Part shown: positions 22,039-37,000 of the stretch, piece by piece
Layout: the number at the start of each line of letters is the position of its first letter
How positions within the stretch are numbered: position 1 is the first letter of the stretch
Source of the DNA: Hymenolepis diminuta
Lineage: Eukaryota > Platyhelminthes > Cestoda > Cyclophyllidea > Hymenolepididae
Assembly: GCA_900708905.1 (NCBI GenBank)
Contig: CAADRB010000040.1
Span: 62,001 to 126,000, forward strand
DNA length: 64,000 bases
Direction of reading: 5' to 3'
Program-made: the position numbers and the translations under genes
Notes under the pieces: generated by a model
What the model was told of the DNA's origin: nothing
The model's input: only the letters and a program-made list of their open reading frames with translations
The model's database searches: none

Positions 22039-25000
22039 GTGAGTCTGAGTTTAATTGGCTTTCTGTCAAATCGTCCTCTTGATATTTATATGGTTTTGTA
22101 AGTATTATCACGATTTCAATTTTGTATTAGGATTCTTTAGTTGACGATATTTCAGACAGAGTAATAAATAGCAGATCGGGGCTTAAGATTGTCAGTCTTG
22201 CAGAAAAATTGTAATCTATCAAAGTTTTTTTCAACATTTCCTATTCTTTTTTGTACTTATTTTAAAACCAAACGTTATATATTTCCCAGAACATGTTTGT
22301 TGATTTTGCAGCAAACGTGGTCTCCTTTTTTTTCTTTTTTACCGCATATTTAAATGCTCTTACATGCTTACTTAGTTTTTGCAAACATGAAATGATGTAG
22401 AGCTTTTTTGATCTTATGTCTTTGATTTATTTGTCCAATTTCGTCTTGTCATCAAGATATTTCTCTGATTCTGGGGACACTTAATCATTGAACATGTACA
22501 CCCATTCATTTGCACAATGGTGTTAATATAACGACATTCGTTAGCAAGTTTAACATGCTATTGTTTTTCCTTTAGTTGATTAGTAAATGTAATTTATTGT
22601 GAAAATATCAATAACACTTTCCAGAAAATTATGTTCGCTTTTTGACATTTAGGATTAGTTTTTGTTGGTACCGTCTAGTTCTATTGTACACCCTCCCTCT
22701 GTCCTCGTTTCTAGCTCCAGTTTTTCCCGAATGAATTGATACAGTTAAACAAGATCTCAAATATTTTAATTCTATCAAATCGTCTATGATTTGATTCCCA
22801 GTATGAAGAAACTCGGAATCTAACTTTTCAATTATCTCGAGTATGGTAAAATAATGTCTCTTATTTCAATGTAGATTAAAGTAGATCGCATTTTTTTTCT
22901 CCAATTTTTTGAAATCTGGGCCACCCGTAGATGTAGCATTACTTTAGTAATTACCAAACGTTGCTAGAAATATTGGTGAGTTAGAAAGTCCTCAAATATT
23001 GATTACTTTGTAATCAAAAACTAATTTTTCTGGATAGACGAAGTGCTACTTGTCTTCTATACGCTCAATTACAAATGCTCGGTTACATTAAAACTGAATT
23101 GAACTTTATGAACTTAGATGTTCAATTCAATCAGCTTAACTATTTCAGTTTCTTTTTTTTTATTTTCAGGCCATGTTTATGACACCATTTTCCGAGCAGC
23201 GGACCTCTCGAGTCAATCTCAAACAGATCTCCCCCTGGGCTCTTCGCCACCTTATTGATTTTGCTTACACAGGTCGGCTGACTCTTAGTACCACAGTAGT
23301 ACAGGATCTCTTCGTAGCAGCCAATCTCCTTGACTATCCATTGGCTGTAAAGGCTTGTATTGATTTTATGCAGCGTCATCTTCATATCTCCAACTGTCTT
23401 GGTGTTCAACTGTTGGCTGAGGTCTACGAGCTTCATGATCTAGCGAAGAGTGCTCGTACGTTGGCTGTGGAAAACTTCTCAACGTAAGCTCTTGCTCTTT
23501 CGATGTGTAAATAATAATTTTTCCCTCACTTAAACCTGAGAAAGTTAGTTAAAAACACACTCGAGTTGCGTAGGGGGAAGTTTATACTGATTATCTCACT
23601 TATCCGCGAAGAATCGACAACATTACTGATATAAACAGATGATTTCCCTTTATAAACATGCTTTTCAATGGTGCTCATAGTTAATTTACTTGGAGAATTA
23701 ACTTTGCAAAATTCACCATCCAAAATTATAATGTTCTCACTGAGTGCCCGTTTTGCATCTACCAACTCTACGTGTTTATTTGATGCATTTTGATTTCGTT
23801 CGATGGAAAATGGGCAATTTTTTCTTTTCATTTTGGAAAGAATTTTTTTTCTTTAACGCAGTTGTGTCGTAAATGATTAATTTATCACATGCTACATAAT
23901 CGAAGCTCACTGATTTGAATACTGATCAATGGCCGAATTAGACGTGGTCAACTGGAGGCATTTCTAAGTGCCATTAACTGAGGCTGCTTTGAGATAAGGA
24001 TAAATTTGGATGATATTTTTAATCAGGGTAATACTAGCATCAATTTTCATGATATGCATTACGTCGCTCAAATTGAGGTGTTCTTCTAACCCCATTATGA
24101 ATTATATGGCTTTCAAAAAGGCCTAACAGCATCATTTCCTTTTTTTTCTATACAGAAAAAACTTCAAGCTTTTGTGTTATTTATGGTACTAAGGTGCGAT
24201 ATTTTACACAAACGAATTTTACCAACTGACAACATGCTGTCTTTCTCCTTTAGATTGGTAAATCCTGAGGAATCGACTTCGGAGGAATGGCTGCAACTTC
24301 CGCTGAAGAGCGTGGAATCCTACCTCTGCGCAGACGATCTGGAAGTTCGTTCTGAGAAGGTGGTGTTAGAGGCTTGTTTGGCTTGGGTCGCCCACGAACC
24401 TGAAAAACGTATCTGCCACCTCACTGATCTTCTTCATCATGTCCGTCTCCAGCAACTATCGCCTGGTCTCCTCAGAACTTATATTGAGTCGCCCTCTAGT
24501 ATTATTCGGGTGAGTATCAAATTCAACCTATTTCATTTACTTTTATGTATTATGATCCAGAATTTCGTTATTAAATGTCTATATTGGCCATTAGTGCTTC
24601 TAGCGCATGAAAACCTTAAGAAAGTTTTGTAAATAATCATTCATCAGATTTACTCTTTCCATTTTTAATAATAAACTTTGCTATTCTCAATCTTAACCTC
24701 TAAAGTGATCTGTATTGATTACTCCCAATAAAATTTTCGACAAAAACTTGTATCGTCTTTAAATTAAATATCTGATATAACTGGTACTAAAGATTTCCAT
24801 TTCTTGCTACAAACTTCAAATGTAGAATAAGGTCTTTTTCCCACCACCCAGAGGATAAAAATGATGAGTGTTGTTCAAGCTCTCTGAATTGTAGTTTGAA
24901 AACAAAAGAGAAAGCTCATTTCTGATATACCAATTATTGGGAAGGAGTAGGATACTTGCATTTTGTAAAGTGATTTCAGGCGGATAATAAGCTTGTCAAG

Positions 25001-28000
25001 AAAACCAATAAATATATATCAGTAGGGTATAAGCTAGGAATGGGAACAGTTCTTACAAAATTTATCAAAGATAGAGGAGATTGAATGAGAAGATAAGAAT
25101 TTGTAGTTTTTAAATTAGGGGGTTATGTATGAAGTCTAAAATAGTGGAAACTCTTAGAGTGCTTTTGGTAAAAGTTCATCCATTAAATCACCGAGTCACA
25201 TGTTAGTGATCACTATCATATTCACCCATGTTTATTTAAAAAGTTGTATTTATTAGTAATTGGTGTAACTTTTTGCTAACCCAAAAGAATGTGAGACATC
25301 TTTGGGAAATGACTTAACTCATGATATCTGACGTTTTCTCTCCCAGGAGTCTCCAGCAGCTCAGGTCTATATTAAAGAGGTCATCAGTTCCATGGACGGC
25401 AACAATCACATTACTTTATCACCTGTTAACGGTAACACTGCAATATCCGTCCAACCTCGTCCTTCCACCCTGAAGCGTCCAACTCTTGTTGCAGTTGGGG
25501 GAATCAGTTCCACATTCATTCTGGACTCTGTTGACGCATTTTCCTTCGTGAGAGGACGCTGCTTGACCTGTCCTGCTATGCCTGTGAATAGTTTAATGTG
25601 GTTCTCTGCCACTGTGGCTGAGAATATACTCATTATTACTGGTGGAATTCGGGTGAGTTAATCTACTCGTGTAATGTTAAATGGTATATATTATCATTCT
25701 TTGTATTATGAAATAATACTAAGTGCGTGAAATGCTTGTCAAATATCCTATTGTGCATCAGAACTAATTTGTGCGTAGTCATCAGTGAAATTTTTAATTC
25801 AATTTATTTAATAATTCAGGGGCTACTGTTAAATAATCTTAAAAATAGGAATAAGTCAAACTAGAAGGGAATAATTTTCACGTCTTCAAAATAATTGTAG
25901 TCATCTCTGTCTTGTAAACTTCTGGATAAATAGGGGGTATAAACACTCGATCTACCAATGTTAATGTCCTCGATTCTATTCACAGCCACTACTTTTAATG
26001 TAATTTAGGATTTAGAGCAGATTTTATTGTAATAGATTATTTTTGTAACCCGTTTAGTGGAGAATTCACAACGTAAAAGGTGATTAAGTTAAGATCTCGT
26101 CCATAGCTTGGTATTTCAAACTTATTGTCGCATTTTTATATTTAGTAAGTATTCATTTAACAAAAACAGGACCACCTTATCAACTAACAATATCGTTGAA
26201 ATCAAACTATGATAAAGTTACGAACAATAAAATCTTCTATTACAATTTAGGAAAAAATGATGTGAATCACACATCATAATGAAATGATCTGTTACTAAGA
26301 GCTGAATGTCGCCGGAAGAGCTCGCTCAAAGTTTCAGAGGAAAAATCATGAAATTTACATTTTCGAACGGCAAATGCCTATTAAGTACGCATTGCACAAT
26401 CCGAATTCAAAAATCAAGAGAAGTAATACTTGAAATCCTGACTTTACATGTTTTCCATCGCATACCCTGTAGCATTCATTAGACTTACTGTTAACCAATT
26501 TTAGTTGCTCTCCCACAGTAAAAAATCGTAAAATCTTTTGCCTTTGTGGGTTATAATATTATAAATTTATTATCCATTACCGTAAGTAATAAAAGCATAG
26601 AAAATCTCATTAGATGAAGGATAATTAAAGATTAAGTGAGTTATAAAATAAACAAACCACTAATTTTAAGGGCATTTTCCGATGTTTTAGGATCTTTTCC
26701 ATCAAGTGTCTTCTTCCATAAGTGTGATCCAATCCGTGCGACAATTATTGATTTTTTGATATCACTGGTTGCATTCCGTCAAAATTGTTCATGAAATAGC
26801 TTTATTGTCTACAATTAGCAATATACAACTGTTTGTTGTGCTTGAGCAAGTTCAGATTAAAATAGACGAAAGAAATTGTTATGCTCAACATCGAGAAATT
26901 AGACACAAGCGACCACACATTCAAATTGTGTAAAGGAAATTATGAACGAGATGTGGACCAGAACGGACTACACAGTTAGAAAAGCTAATCATAGTCCCCG
27001 TATTAAATAACGAAACCCATGCCTTACAGAGTGCAGTTATCGAAGTCAATCCACAAAGAAACTCTTTAAAGGGAACTGAAATACTATCGCGGTCGAATTT
27101 TAGAGTAGAGGATCTTTTTGGAATATCGAATTGCACCATGTTTGAGGTTGACCAGTTAAAAGTGAAGTAAGAGTGGAATGTACATTAAGGGATATGGGGA
27201 AGAAGGAAAGCAAGAGTTTGTAAAAAGGAAAAGTCGATGTAGTACACAGGCGTTGGACCAGATGAGACTGGTAAATTACGGTGGGAACTACGTGTCATAT
27301 ATTACTGTAGATGATCTGGACTCCTGGACCAATAAGTGCATGTAGTTGATTGCTGTAGTTTATAATAAACATGATAAATGGGAAAAGTCATTTGTTTATA
27401 GGTTTCCTGATAAAGTGGGAGGTTAATGCGACTGTAGTAAATAGCAGACTGGAGTTATAACTAGTAAGAAGGCTCGATGTAGATTCGAACGTGGAAGAAG
27501 TACTATGGGTTTGGTTTTAGTGAATAAAATTCTGCAATGCCGACCTTCGTAATGATCTAAAGGAGGCATTTGATAGCGTTGCAGTATAGGGAATTATACA
27601 CATCTCCATATACTCGAAGTGCTACTGGAACGTTACACGCATTATCATAAGCCTAATTTTATTACGAATAAACAGACTCCGAGACACAACTTAAATCGGA
27701 TTGGAAGGCATGTATTTCTGTTCTCGAGAACTCATCTGATAAAGAAAATTGGTTAAACTATATCCTTTCCCATTCTGATATACCTGTTGTAGTTTAATTA
27801 TTTGGGAAGAAAATAGAAAGGGTACGACAGTCTTGGGGCTACTGGGGCGACATTGTGGTTAATATAGTTAAGTTAAAACGTAGATGTTACGTATTGTGAG
27901 GAAATCGTTAAAAAGCTTGTACGCTTATGAATAAATGGCGCTATGTTGGAGCGAAGAAGTTCGGAAACTGGGTTAAATCTGTGCGCGTATAAGGATAACA

Positions 28001-31000
28001 GGCGATTATAAGTAGGAAATTGGACCATCACAGACTGTTAAATTTTCAGATGAATTTGATGAGCAAGATTTACGCATTTCATATATCTTCAAAAGTATAA
28101 TCTAAAGATTATTCTTCTCAGTGTTTCAGAGAGCCTTGAATCTTTTTGATGCTACCATCTACTTCAGTGTCCTTTAATGGCGCATGCATTCATATTTTGG
28201 ATTTATAATTTATGAATCAACTGACTTTATGTATAATCGTCAATTTTTTAAGCTTCTTGCCAGATTCTAATCTGGTGATTTTTCTGCTATTTTATTCATG
28301 TGGCAAAACAAGATACTTTTTGTCAATTTCTAACATCATAAGCATAAGAGGGCTATTTTTATATGTCCTACTCCACATTCTCTATTTCATCTATATTTGA
28401 TTGAAGGTTACCCAGTTGTCAATTTCATCAGCCACCAAGCATGTTGTTACTAGGCCATAGGAAATAGGCTATGCCTCGCCGGTCAATAGAGGTAGTTCTA
28501 ACAGGCAGATCAGTAGTGGACCAATGAGAAACTGCTGTAAGTGACATATGCCATTGTGAGAAGATGGTTGTTTTTGCTTTCCGCTGCTATTATTTCATGT
28601 TTCTTGGTCCCCATTTAAGTTATACTCACTCTTCTAGGCTCTTTGATCCTTTTATTCCATCTAGCCTTATCGATAATGAGCTCTGTCATAAATTCTCATT
28701 TAGACCATATTTACGACAATGGTGGCAGCGGTGGCATTTTTTGAAGATTGTTCTCTTCTCTCCTGTTAAACAGGTACACGGGTTAATGCATATGTTTTCC
28801 TCTTTTCTCTGATTACAACTATGAACGTGTGTCAGCTGTTACTGATTTGCATATCAGGTGATAAATCAGCGATATGTGGGAAATGTGTATACTAATTCAT
28901 GCAGAAAGTAAGGTATTAACGGAATAAATTAGTTTCCTGTTCTCAAATTTTCCTATTTTATTCAATTAGTAAATAATGGTTAATTCGAGTTCCATAATTC
29001 AAGTCCGGAAATTCTAGATAAGAAATGTGGAAGTTCGAATTGATATGTAATATTTATTCGCCCTGAGTGAACTCTAGCTTGCTTTGCTATATTTGAAAGA
29101 ACTTATTAATTGGTGTCTTGGTTATTAGTGGAAAAAGATGTATCCAAAATTAATAAATTGGTCAAAAAGCCCAGCACTCCTTGAACATAATTTCCCTTAA
29201 GAAATGAAACAGTGGACTATACCCACGCAGTAAAAGCGTACAGTCCGAATCCAAGGATCAAATTTTGTAAGATTATTTAAATGGTCTGCTCAAACGCCTT
29301 TACTTAACTCCTATTAGATTGTTTTACTGTTCCTTTTCTGAGTAATAACGACAGAGTTTCTGTGTAATTATTTCGAAATTTCTTTTCAAAACAAGGTTTC
29401 ATGTATATTAACACAAATATGGGAATCATCTAAACCCAAAGAACAATTTAATATCCTAAGTCAGAGTTGACGAGGGAAATTGGGAATACACAAGTTCGAA
29501 TGAGTCTTAACGCCTATACCTTCTGGATTCCTAGTGTTATCATATTCATTGCATCATAGTAAAAACTTCGGAGTCTGATCCCTAAGTTCCAGTGTGATAC
29601 GCTCGTTTATTTCAGAAGAGTAAATTGTGGGTTATTTTGATAACCAAGGATCGGTTCGTTGATACTAGTTAATCCCTTACACTTCAGTTAACATCCGCAT
29701 AGAATTTGTCGCTCCGACTTTGAGCATATTCCTTTAAGCGTTGAACCCTTTGACTTTTGTTCTAATTTAACCCATTAAGACTTGTGCTTGGCTGATTCAC
29801 TCGTACTATCCACTGATTTTCCATGACAGGATTAAGAAGCTTTACATCTTTCTATAATGAGAAACATCCGAACATATAAGAAGCGAAAGTTTATAACGAC
29901 GGGGTATGTAGAAATGAGGGTCAGGGGACCAGGAGAACATAACTTTATCTGGGCTCCAGAATCATCAGGTCGACTACTTTATCAGGTCGAAGTAGGGAAG
30001 TGTAAAAAATTTTCACATGATTCTCTGCAGGTAGTTCAATTCAGGTTAAAATGAAGGCATTTTGGATCGTATTTTACTTTAAGCAAATTCGTTTATTTTT
30101 TTAGTTTTTTGACCAACTTTTACTTGATCTTTTGTTAATGCATGACTGATTTTCTCATGCGTATGAATTACCTATTTTTTGTAGTATCCTAACTGTAACT
30201 TAAGGCGTTAGTTTAAAGAAACCGTTTTCATGTAATACTTAATGATAGATGATTTTGCAGTCCCCAATACGAGCATTTTGTGGATCAGAATTTTATAATA
30301 GTGGGTTTTAATGTAAGATTAGGATGGGCTTTCGACAGGAAGCCAGTAAACAAGGCTTGGAGCCGCAGAGTTACTGTTTTCTCTTGCGACTTTTAATTCC
30401 CACATATGGTCTCTAATTCGCCCATAATCCTTATCAATAGGCAGGCGCAAACCGCTCCTGATAGCTTGATATTTATTTGGGACGGACACCGTTATCAGTC
30501 TGGCGGTATTTGACCCTCAAACCTTTACGATATAGAGGCAAATTGTAATCCTACGTAAAGCCTTTTTTAGTTAGTAAAGTATCTCGAGATAGCTGCGTTT
30601 TCTCATCCTCATCTCTCGGTTCTGAGTCAACTAAGAAGGGAAATAGATATGTCATTGCTGTGGAAACTCGATTTTCTAGCATTCTCAACCCCGTAAGAGA
30701 GCTTTACTTAACAAAAGCCTTTAATGTTACCCATATTGGAGGGCGAGAGAAAGTAAAATTTGAAAATTTTGATCCCGAAAGTGATCGGTGTTATTTGTTC
30801 TTATGATCTGTCTGGCATAAAATATTTGAGAGCGTATCGTCCGATTGGAGCTTAAATTTTTAGGTTATCGAGTAGAAAATTGTACTGGATATCGACCTCT
30901 GAGAACGATGGTTCACATTCATATTTCTTCATAATTATGTACATGAAGTAGCTGTAATTCCAGCCAGCAAATCTTACTTCAGAAATGGGGTCAAATTTAG

Positions 31001-34000
31001 GCTAGATATCCCCTCATAGAAGTAATGATCTTCCTAAGACTAATAGGAGACGGCAGCTTTCTTGGAGTTAGACAACCAATATTTAGATAGCACTAATGGG
31101 AAGGGATAGAATGAGGAGTTGGAAAGAAAGAGTAAGGGCGTCAGTACTGAGCGAGGACAATTTGGATTGTGAGGGGCAGGCGGCATGGGGTACAGTAAAG
31201 TGGCTGACCGATTTCGCGTTCTTTTTCATTGTTGAACACTTAACGGGTAGGTCAGTGGTAGGCGAGCAAGATATAGAGACTGAACAGGCCAATGAGTTAA
31301 CGCGCGTAGGTACTGCATACATTTTCAACTGCACATGGTCACAAAATCGGCTGATTATATCTATCCTACTTTTATAGCTGCATACAAATAATGTCAACTT
31401 AGCTCCTTTAAACTACAACTAACATTGTAATCATTACATTACGAACGGCGAATCTACATTAAATCTCAAGATTGAATAACGCACTTTTATAATACCGTAA
31501 AACGTATTTTCACTTCCGAAGATGTCAGATGAAAATTAGTACAAATTGAAAACTTACGCAAAATACACAAGAATTTAAGGAATTTATCTATTTTCAAATA
31601 CATGCACCTTTCAGCACTGCTGATTGACCTTTACAAGATAAAAGTTGCTTGTATTGCATTCTACGAAGCGATTGATTTATGGAAGACACTAATTTCACTC
31701 AAGTGACGAATTGTTCTGGTTTTATTTTTACTTAACTTTTATTCGGAGGATCTACGGGTCTCTTCCCGATCTTTTCTCTTCTTGGTCTGCTTTAGATTGA
31801 ATATGCATTGTCATTTCAATCCTCTACCACTGATAATCCTCTTGAGCCTCAAAATGTAGTCTTCTTTTGGGGTGTCCGGTAGATCTAAAATGTTCCCGAA
31901 AAATGAGCATTTCATTCACCATTTTTCTTCTCTCCGAGGCGGTCCAGGTTTATTCCAGTGTTAATTATTTTTGAAATTAACAGTTCAGAAATCTTTGCCT
32001 AAACAGTACACCTTAAGGTCTCCTAGTCGGAACAGAAAATAAAAAAAAACTACATTGTTTGTTATATTAGATTGTCTGGATTTCTGAATATTTACTTGGA
32101 TAAAAATAACTATTTGTCATTCTTTTACTGTTCCTAGTTTCTACCCCGTTGACAGTAGTTTCAATTTATAAAATGCAATGTCTGTAATGAGGTTGAGTGT
32201 GAGTGTGACTGCCTATGAATTAATTTACTGCATTCGATGTAATCACAAGGTTTTTTGCAGCTGACTTATGTAGATTAGTAGAATACTATGAAAGCGTGTT
32301 AATTGTGGAAAAGTTAAGATAAAGAGTAATCATAGGTTAGGGTTGTATTGAATGTAATTTTGTAAAATTTCATTATAGTAGGGAATAAATGTTTTAGTTT
32401 TATATTTCTTATATAAAGCTATTACCGCTGATATAACTTTACTCATTCTATGGCTAGAGTTGCTTAGACTCGGAAGTTAGGAGAGTGAAGACTTGTATGA
32501 TATCCGGGCTCTTAACGTTGGGCCACATGGTAAACTTCCTTTGAGAATTTGACTCTCCCTGCCTGCTGTGTCTTATTCGTCTATCTAATCAATTGTAATT
32601 CACATAATAAACTAAGATATGGTCTGAATTGGGCGTGCTCTTAATACGTTGCGACCTGCTACTCAGATGGCAACTTCTGTGATTTTTTTCATTACTTGAA
32701 TGTGAGATAGATAGACTACATGGCTAGTCAGTAATTTTTCGATGAAAAGACTCCATTCCCGAGTACGCCCACAGAATAACGGTTCATTGGGGCTAAGTTC
32801 GTTCCTGGTATTACATATATCTAAGCTTTTTAATCAAATACGTATGAAGTTAAACAGTCAGCTAAATTTATATTCAGTGTGGACTTTCATTCAGTCTAAG
32901 GATTTCAACTCGGTAATTAAATATTAGCAATGTAATAAATTCACCTCAATCATCCTAAGTGACATTAAATACGCTCTCTACCTCCCTTCCGATTTCACCA
33001 AGATCGGCTTTTAGCGGCCATTTTCTAACAGTCTAACTGTTTTTATCCTTCTACCTGATGTAGGCGGGTGAAATACTCTCCAGTGTGTACCGATTCAATG
33101 TGGAGGAGAATGCTTGGAGTCAGGGGCGCAGTATGCCAATCGCCAGAGCTCGTCACGCCTCTGTAGCAGTTCGTGGCGGACATGTCTTCTTCTTCGGCGG
33201 AGTCACTGTAGCCCCACCTAATGGTTCTTTACCCCGTACGACGTCCGAAAATGTTCAGAGAGTGCTTTCTGAAGGAGTGAGTGTGTATTTATTTTGCACT
33301 CAATTATTTTGATGCTGGTTAATAATTAAATAACTGAAAAGTGGGGTTACAGTTTTAGTCACTAATGTAATGGGGATAATAAACTTGTTATTACAGAGAC
33401 ATAGAGGATAACGTTATGAGATTTTATCTTGCTATTAGTATTTAACGTAAATCGACTGGAAACTATTGTATAAATATTAACCCATATGAGTTGGGCCAAA
33501 CTGTTTATTTGTAAAACTAGTACAAAATACACTAATCACAGTTGCGAAGGTACAGTTTCAAAGTTTTAGAATCTTGATTCATTTTTCTTTTAATGGTTAA
33601 ATTTTATTGATCACCCAAGTTGGACTGAGAAAATCAGCGAGTCTCTAATTCTTGCAATTCTCTACGAACTTCACCATAACATGGTAGTAAATCGACAGGT
33701 ACTGTATGCTTTTACTTGGAGAGAGGGTATCACCTCCTCTATTCATAAGTTGAAAATTGGCTAGGCACAAATAGATAGAGTTCATTATGGTGGAGTAGAA
33801 TAACAAAGACAATATGATTAACAGTCTGAGGGTAGAAGAATAAGTTATCGGCAAAGTGAAGCTAAAATGGAGTTGGTAAGGCATCAATGAAAAACGATTA
33901 GTGAATAAAAATGAAAGTTAATCGCGCGTATTTACAAGGTTGCAATGTATTAATATTTCATTAATTTCGACGAATGTTGGCAATATCAGGTGTCTCCTTG

Positions 34001-37000
34001 ATTCTTTATGCTGTATCATGTACAAAAATTCAAGTAGTTTTTTAATTTACTGGTGTGTTTTTATCTGCGGGATTTATCAATATATTGTATTCAAGTTAGC
34101 TTTAAGTTAGTTATCAAGGCCTCAATTTTAAATTGAAATACCCTTTGCAATATATGGAAAGGCTGAAATACACAATAGGGATACAGATTAACATATAACT
34201 ACATTGGTGAAGGATAATTTTGTCACACCCAAATCATCTGAACCTGTTTTGCTAAAAAGCTCAGTATATGCTCTTTTACACTTTCAGGTTGAAGAGGGTG
34301 GAGCAGCTGAAACTTGGGGTGGTGAGGTGCCGAACCTGCAACTAGTGAGCTCCATCGATAGGTACGATGTGGCAAGAGATGAATGGGTCACCGCTGGTCG
34401 CTCCAGGTACCCTCGGCAGATGTCCTCTGTCGCTGTTGTCTCTCCAGTTAGACTGGACGAGGAGTCATCATGTAATCACTCTGGTAGGATATTGATAATT
34501 TATTACATATTATGTTTATTCGATATCATAGTGAAGAGCAGAATCTTCAAATTTTATAATTTTGAGAGGAAGAAAAAAGGTATGATTGGAAGTGTTCTTT
34601 GGAATATTCAGTTGCGCTTGACACTGCAATGTTTTATACTTAGTTGCAATCGCAGAACTTCAACATGCCCATTGTCATCGTTTAAGTCGAACTTTCGAAA
34701 TAGATATCAATTGAAAAGGAACACTATTCCTATGCCATGACATTTCATGAGACTTGCGGAATTTAGATTACTTAATGCTGTTGCCTTACTTTTAAGGTGA
34801 CTTACATGCTGTAGTACGGCTAGGAAATCTAATTCTGCTGTTACGATATGTGTGCCGCGATATCACTAAACGAGAGTTGATTCAGACTAGAGAGAGAAGG
34901 TTAAGACGGCACACAATTAACTCAAGACATTGTATCATTAACAAATGCATTAAATATGACTACAAGCTCTCCTTATGTGGTTGACGTTGGGGCATTAAAA
35001 TACCACCAGACTGATAACGATTTTGTCCTACATAACTTTCAAGCTTTTAGGAGAGATGTGCGCCGCATAACGACATGGTTGGTGGAGAACATTGATATAA
35101 ACAATGGGAACTGTTTAACCCTAGATACTGCATCTGTGACCTTTGCCTTGTCGGAACCCTATATGGTATTAGTTTTTTCTTTAACCCAATCTCTTTTTTT
35201 AAATGTTGTTTTCAATTGGAGTTAAAAGCGTTAGAAATTGGAGTGTGTGGCTTTCAGAAGAATGACGGATTATATTCTAATCGTCTGTGGGTTGCGACAC
35301 TTACCCTTTTTTATTATTATGGTGATACGATGTTAATTTTCCAAACGGTAAAGTAATGCTAGGCCGACAATGTTGTATTGCTAGATAGCCTCCAAATTAC
35401 TGCTGCGGCTGCAGTTGACTTAGTTGTAAGTAATGGAGGTAAGGCACCTTTTTGACAATTTTTAATTTAGGGTTGGTTATAGTAATAAAGTTCTTTTCAG
35501 GCTATTAATAATTGAAAATCAAGACACCATCGGATTAATAATATTTTTGCTCTTTTGTCTTGTCTACACTAACAGAATATGTCCGTATAATTCTTAGTAA
35601 TAATAAATGCATAATTAAAAGACAGGAATATTACTTACAGATCTTGAATTGTTCATTCCTTGTTAAAACGTATAATTTATAGCGTAGAATTACGTTTATC
35701 GGCGTCACACAATTAAGAAATTCGGTTTTAAAATTGAATGGGTAGCTTTAATTACCAAGTTGTGAACAATCATTAATGTACAGTGCAATTTAAAAGGGTG
35801 GGTTTAATTCGAGAGAGCATCAGTTTAGTTTACCGAATTTGTCATTAGGAAACAAAATCATGGGTAAATTTATATTATGGCGGTTCAAGCACGAGGCTAA
35901 CTTGAGGGTGACATTCCAGCATTTCATAGAATAAAATAGGCAAACATTACATGAGTATTATTCGCTGAAGCACGTTCGCACCTACCTTGGCTAAGGCTCA
36001 TGGGTAACAATAATTTCCTTGTTATCAGTTTGTGTACTCTTTACAACCGGTGGATTACTCTTAGCTTTTGATAAATTAGTACTTGAAAGTGCAGGACAGG
36101 AGCTATCAAACCGAGATGTATGGAAAGTTTATTTCTTTAAAAATTTTTTTGTTACGCGCATTAACGTGTACTGAACTGTAGTTTGTTTAAGTGCACTTTA
36201 AACAGGAACCCCACGTTTAATTAAAGGCGTTAGTTTACAGCATGGTCTAATTATCTCAATTTTTCACTCAGTACTTGCGTTGCGTTGCTCAAAGGAGGTC
36301 CAAGTTGAATGAAGCATGCTGAATAAATTTTTCATAATGCCACTTTTATGCTGATCCGCTGTCCCTTTCTAGAGTAACAGCTACTCAGACGGTAGAAGGA
36401 AAAAAAAGATTTGTAGCTTAAAAGATCGTTTCATACTTAGAATTGAATATGGGATATATGTTTGGCTGACCGATTGGCCAATGTCGGAAACGCTGGACTC
36501 TTCGCTGGCGGTCTGGCATATCCAAGTCCGAGCATAGGAATCCAATAATCGATAGTTCAGTACATGCTGGATTAACTTATGAGTGCACTCTTTGTGTACT
36601 CGATCGAACTCTCCGAAAACATTTGATTAAGTCTCCTAACAAAATGTGTTCCATAATGAAAGTAAAAGGAGTATACGTTTTTGAAAATAAAACTCATCCG
36701 TTCTAGTTACTCATTGTACAATTTTCAAGTTGTCAACTTAAAACAAAGCGAATGCTCCTGATTATCTAACATAATAAAAGATCTTTAAGATAAGGAAGCA
36801 GCTATTACTATTTTAGATTTTTAGTTTTCAGACTTGAAATCTTCAAATATCGCTCTTATACCACTTTTATAAATGTAAAATTAAAAAATCATGTGCGCAA
36901 TCCCCGCCTTTGATACCAATAAAATTTGTCTATGTACCGTTAATGCTGGTCAACAAATCGAAGGAAAGAAGCCAAAAAAATACAATAACTACTGTCTTTT

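Larger units (their letters stand above)
25653..33063 (+). other. BTB-Kelch intron 4 (7.4 kb)
   Basis: Splits the propeller directly after the TGGIR of blade 2. It holds RT-fragment copy 2, the both-strand-open island at 31096-31377 and a possible repeat-B copy at 29857. No extra Kelch exon was found, and none is needed for phase. Confidence 0.8.

Noticed and set aside
23140..23436. Minus-strand 98-codon ORF
   Set aside because: Antisense shadow of BTB-Kelch exon 2.
36460..36530. Another SINE copy suggested by the shared word TTGGCTGACCG
   Set aside because: Only about ten bases match the 37.5-kb copy; the surrounding blocks do not follow in order.
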